Shown here: positions 50,249-53,114 of the stretch, one piece after another
How positions within the stretch are numbered: the first letter of the stretch is position 1
Layout: every line of letters begins with the position of its first letter
NCBI GenBank assembly: GCA_964525365.1
Contig: CAZGGW010000002.1
Span: 1-53,114, forward strand
Direction: 5' to 3'
Length of the DNA: 53,114 nucleotides
Origin: CAZGGW01 sp964525365
GTDB lineage: Bacteria > Bacillota_I > Bacilli_A > RF39 > UBA660
Made by a program: the position numbers and the translations under genes
The notes under the pieces: model-generated
Seen by the model: the letters and a program-made list of their open reading frames with translations, nothing else
What the model was told of the DNA's origin: nothing
Database searches by the model: none

Positions 50249-50607
50249 TGAATTTGCGCATTCAATTATTATCAATCTTTTTTTCATTTGCGTATGGACT
50301 AATTTTTTCAATCTTATATATTTTGTTTACTAATTTTTTATATAAACCTGCAAAAAGATATAAAATATTAATAAATTTATTGTTTGTAACAGTCACTTTC
50401 TTAATATTTTTTATTATTTTAAAAATCATTAATAACGGAATGTTACATTTTTCTTTATTTTTCATTTTCTTTTCAACTTTTTTATTTTTTCAGAATAGAT
50501 TTAAAAATGTTGTACCAAAAATAAATGTCAAAATTGATGTAAACGATAATAAAAAACTTGTTAGGAGAAATAGAAGTTGTTATAATAATAAAAGAAATAG
50601 GAGATAA
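50248..50607 (+). CDS. yabQ: Spore cortex membrane protein YabQ
   Basis: A 119-residue protein with three hydrophobic segments and a basic tail (RRNRSCYNNKRNRR). It is recognised by the NNGMLHFSLFFIFF block (Bacillus NNGEIRFYIFLALFC) and by its fixed position after yabP. In Bacillus it localises to the membranes around the forespore. Divergent in sequence, so the call leans on synteny. Confidence 0.85.
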   Translation: MNLRIQLLSIFFSFAYGLIFSILYILFTNFLYKPAKRYKILINLLFVTVTFLIFFIILKIINNGMLHFSLFFIFFSTFLFFQNRFKNVVPKINVKIDVNDNKKLVRRNRSCYNNKRNRR

Positions 50608-50608
50608 A

Positions 50609-50896
50609 ATGAAAGGCCGCGGCGTTAAAAACAAAAGAAGAATTGTTACTCTTTTTATCTTAATGATACCGTTGCTTGTAATATTTGTAAGTAACATGTT
50701 TTCATATTGGTCTACTATTTATAAAAATATAAAAGAAAAAGAAAAATTGAATGTTGATTATAATAATATTTTGGAAGAAGAGGAAAATTTAAAAAGCGAA
50801 ATAGAAAAACTACAAAATCCAGAATATGTAGCAAGATATGCTCGAGAAAAATATTTATTTTCCAAAGATGGCGAAATAATAATCAAATTAGAATAA
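50609..50896 (+). CDS. divIC: Cell division protein DivIC (FtsB-like septum initiator)
   Basis: DivIC with FtsL and DivIB licenses septal wall synthesis. The 95-residue protein has a basic cytoplasmic N-terminus, one transmembrane helix (about 12-30), a coiled coil (35-66) and the NPEYVARYAREKYLFSKDGE block. The ATG at 50609 has AGGAG five bases upstream; longer in-frame starts lack one. B. subtilis has yabR and spoIIE next, absent here. Confidence 0.94.
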   Translation: MKGRGVKNKRRIVTLFILMIPLLVIFVSNMFSYWSTIYKNIKEKEKLNVDYNNILEEEENLKSEIEKLQNPEYVARYAREKYLFSKDGEIIIKLE

Positions 50897-50967
50897 AATT
50901 ATTACTATTTTGCTATACATTTTATTTAATATTTGGTAAAATTTTAATTGTGGGAAATGAGGAAATT

Positions 50968-52293
50968 ATGGATGAAGTATATGATTTTTTAGTTAAAAAA
51001 AGCGGATTAAAATATAAAGATACGGTCGTAGTGGCCGTTTCCGGTGGGCCAGACTCAATGGCTTTGCTTCACATGATGATCAAGGTAAAGAAAGAATTAG
51101 ATTTATTTGTTGTGTGTGCACACGTCAATCATAATGTTAGGGAAGAAAGCGAATCAGAACGAGAATTTTTACAAAAATATTGTGATGACGAAGGAATTTG
51201 CTTTGAATATATGAAAATAGAAAACTATGGAGAAGATAATTTTCATAATGAAGCAAGAACAATAAGATACAATTATTTTGAAAAAATAATTGATAAATAT
51301 GAAGCTAAATATTTATTTACCGCTCATCATTCGGATGATTTAATAGAAACAATATTGATGAGAATCGTAAGAGGATCTACTTTAAAAGGATATAGTGGGT
51401 TTGCAAAAATAGTAAAAAAGAAAAATTATAAAATAGTAAGACCATTAATTGGATTAACAAAAGAAGAATTATTGAAATATGATAATGAAAATAAAATAAA
51501 ATATGTAACTGACAAGTCAAATTATAAAGATGTTTATACTAGAAATAGATATAGAAAGTATGTTTTACCATTCTTAAAAAACGAAGATCCAAATGTTCAT
51601 TTAAAATTTTTGAAATTTAGTGAAACTTTAATTGAAAATAACGAATATATAGAAAAACAAATGAATGAAGTAATCAACAAGGTTTTTAAACAAGGTGTTT
51701 TAAATATAGAAAAATTTTTAGAATTAGATGATATAATTCAGGGTAAAATAATATATAGCATACTAGAAAAAATTTATAATGATGATTTAATTATAGTTAG
51801 TGATGTTCATGTTAATTTGATTTTTAATTTAATAAAATCTGCCAAATCGAATAGCACTATACATTTGCCAAACAATGTTATAGTAACTAAAGCATACAAT
51901 TCTTTAAGTCTTGGTTATTACGATGGCACTCCTGATGTATATGAAGTTGAAATAATCGATATAGTAAATCTCCCAAATGGTAAAAATATAGAAAAAATTT
52001 CTGATTGCGAATGGAAAAACAATAACGTATTAAGGTTAAATAGTGAAGAAATAACTGAACCTTTACATGTTAGAACTAGACGAAATGGAGATAAAATAGA
52101 AATAAAACACATGATTGGAAGTAAAAAAATAAATGATGTTTTTATTGATGATAAAATTTCATTTAAAGAAAGAGAAATGTGGCCAATTGTGTGCGATTCC
52201 CAGGATAGAGTATTATGGATTCCGGGATTAAAAAAATCAAAATATGATAAAGAAATAAATGAAAAGTATGATATAATATTAAGATATTATTAG
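50968..52293 (+). CDS. tilS: tRNA(Ile)-lysidine synthetase
   Basis: TilS turns C34 of tRNA-Ile(CAU) into lysidine so that it reads AUA, a codon that is very common here. The 441-residue protein has the PP-loop VSGGPDSMALL, FTAHHSDDLIETILMR, NEARTIRY and a C-terminal domain with RTRRNGDKIEIKHM. The ATG at 50968 with GAGG is preferred over GTG at 50950. hprT usually lies between tilS and ftsH; here it is missing. Confidence 0.96.
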   Translation: MDEVYDFLVKKSGLKYKDTVVVAVSGGPDSMALLHMMIKVKKELDLFVVCAHVNHNVREESESEREFLQKYCDDEGICFEYMKIENYGEDNFHNEARTIRYNYFEKIIDKYEAKYLFTAHHSDDLIETILMRIVRGSTLKGYSGFAKIVKKKNYKIVRPLIGLTKEELLKYDNENKIKYVTDKSNYKDVYTRNRYRKYVLPFLKNEDPNVHLKFLKFSETLIENNEYIEKQMNEVINKVFKQGVLNIEKFLELDDIIQGKIIYSILEKIYNDDLIIVSDVHVNLIFNLIKSAKSNSTIHLPNNVIVTKAYNSLSLGYYDGTPDVYEVEIIDIVNLPNGKNIEKISDCEWKNNNVLRLNSEEITEPLHVRTRRNGDKIEIKHMIGSKKINDVFIDDKISFKEREMWPIVCDSQDRVLWIPGLKKSKYDKEINEKYDIILRYY

Positions 52294-52306
52294 AAAGGAA
52301 AGAAAA

Positions 52307-53114
52307 ATGAAAAAAAATAAAAATGTTACAAAAAACTTTATACCATATGTATTATTAGCAGCTGTTATCTTTACAACTTTGATTTTTTTTAATAGCATAA
52401 ATAAAAAAAATAATGAGTTTAACTATAATGAGTTTTTAAATCATTTAAATAAAAATGAGATTACAGAACTATCAATTACACCAAAAAGTTCTGCGGGTGT
52501 TTATTATCTTGAAGGGAAATTAAGTTCGTACAAAGAAAATGAAACGTTTAATTTAACTGTCCCATTGTCGGATTCGGTTATAGAAACCATATTAAGTAGT
52601 ACTAGTGAGCAAAATTTGATTGTGGAAACCAATAATAATCCTGAGAGTAGCGCGTGGCTTAGTATAATTGTAAATTACATACCTATAGTATTACTTTTAA
52701 TAGGAATGTTTTATTTGTTGACTAAGTTGGGAGGCCAAGGAAAGGGAACTTTTGACTTTGGAAGAAGCAAAGCTAAATTATCTGAAGAAGGCGGAAAAAC
52801 TACTTTTAAGGATGTTGCTGGATTAAAAGAAGAAAAAGAAGAAGTTCAGGAATTAATTGACTTCTTAAAAAATCCAAAGAAGTTTCAAAAACTAGGTGCT
52901 AGAATTCCAAAAGGAGTTTTATTAGTGGGCCCTCCTGGTACTGGAAAAACTTTGTTAGCTCGTGCAGTTGCAGGAGAGGCAAAAGTGCCATTTTATTATA
53001 TAAGTGGTTCAGATTTTGTGGAATTATTTGTTGGTGTAGGTGCTTCGCGTGTCAGAGACATGTTTAAAGAAGCAAAGCAAACAGCCCCATGTTTAATATT
53101 TATTGATGAAATAG
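52307..53114 (+). CDS. ftsH: ATP-dependent zinc metalloprotease FtsH (N-terminal part; runs off the window)
   Basis: FtsH is a membrane AAA+ protease degrading misfolded membrane and regulatory proteins. In the window are two transmembrane helices (about 12-30 and 120-140), the extracellular domain between them, and the AAA module with Walker A GPPGTGKT and LIFIDEI (Walker B) at the edge. The zinc HExxH region is outside. ATG at 52307 with AAAGGA seven bases upstream. Confidence 0.97.
   Translation, partial: MKKNKNVTKNFIPYVLLAAVIFTTLIFFNSINKKNNEFNYNEFLNHLNKNEITELSITPKSSAGVYYLEGKLSSYKENETFNLTVPLSDSVIETILSSTSEQNLIVETNNNPESSAWLSIIVNYIPIVLLLIGMFYLLTKLGGQGKGTFDFGRSKAKLSEEGGKTTFKDVAGLKEEKEEVQELIDFLKNPKKFQKLGARIPKGVLLVGPPGTGKTLLARAVAGEAKVPFYYISGSDFVELFVGVGASRVRDMFKEAKQTAPCLIFIDEI

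Noticed and set aside
1..53114. CRISPR arrays, rRNA or tRNA genes, prophage
   Set aside because: No regular spacer-repeat arrays, no tRNA-like cloverleaf or rRNA sequence, and no phage structural genes were seen.

Overview
The window is very AT-rich, densely coded DNA. It looks like the chromosomal replication-origin region of an endospore-forming, Gram-positive bacterium of the Bacillota (class Bacilli or a close, reduced-genome relative). The evidence is the gene order rnpA-rpmH-[oriC]-dnaA-dnaN-recF-gyrB-gyrA, the Bacillus-like run dnaX-ebfC-recR-bofA-holB-ricT, the run mfd-spoVT, the run ksgA-yabG-veg-spoVG-yabP-yabQ-divIC-tilS-ftsH, and many sporulation genes. TGA is a stop codon here (for example at the ends of prfA and yabG), so the code is the standard bacterial one and not the Mycoplasma code. 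I cannot name the species.

Layout. Genes left of about 25.1 kb are almost all on the minus strand and genes to the right are almost all on the plus strand, so replication and transcription diverge from an origin flanking dnaA (boxes at about 25.19-25.38 kb and 26.77-26.84 kb). Left arm, reading away from the origin: rpmH, rnpA, yidC, khpB/jag, mnmE, mnmG, rsmG. Next come a gene-poor stretch with a possible insertion-sequence scar (18.6-19.1 kb) and a two-gene surface-protein operon, then noc, a divergent class A penicillin-binding protein, rpoE, prfA, prmC, spoIIR, an mntP-like gene, murA, a degenerate SGNH-like gene, rpmE, rpiB, spoIID, spoIIQ, spoIIID, an agr-type quorum-sensing cassette, a cold-shock gene, hpf and the start of secA.

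Right arm: dnaA, dnaN, comK, recF, gyrB, gyrA, two parS-like sites, the SRP RNA, tadA, dnaX (with a Noc-binding site inside it), ebfC, recR, bofA, holB, ricT, trmN6, rsmI, pth, mfd, ppa (reverse strand), spoVT, dut, a small membrane protein, tatD, a 3D-domain protein, ksgA, yabG, veg, spoVG, yabP, yabQ, divIC, tilS and the start of ftsH.

How the genes work together. Besides replication, tRNA modification and translation housekeeping, three developmental circuits meet here. They are sporulation (spoIIID, spoIIQ, spoIID, spoIIR, bofA, spoVT, yabG, spoVG, yabP, yabQ), competence (comK next to dnaN, preceded by three 10-bp-phased Spo0A-box-like heptamers), and peptide quorum sensing (agrB-agrD facing agrC-agrA, with a new-looking autoinducing peptide core). 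Chromosome segregation and nucleoid occlusion also appear as both protein (Noc-type ParB) and sites (parS, Noc-binding site). The most interesting points are the agr cassette, the Spo0A-comK arrangement, the altered DnaA-box consensus and the parS embedded in the gyrA terminator.
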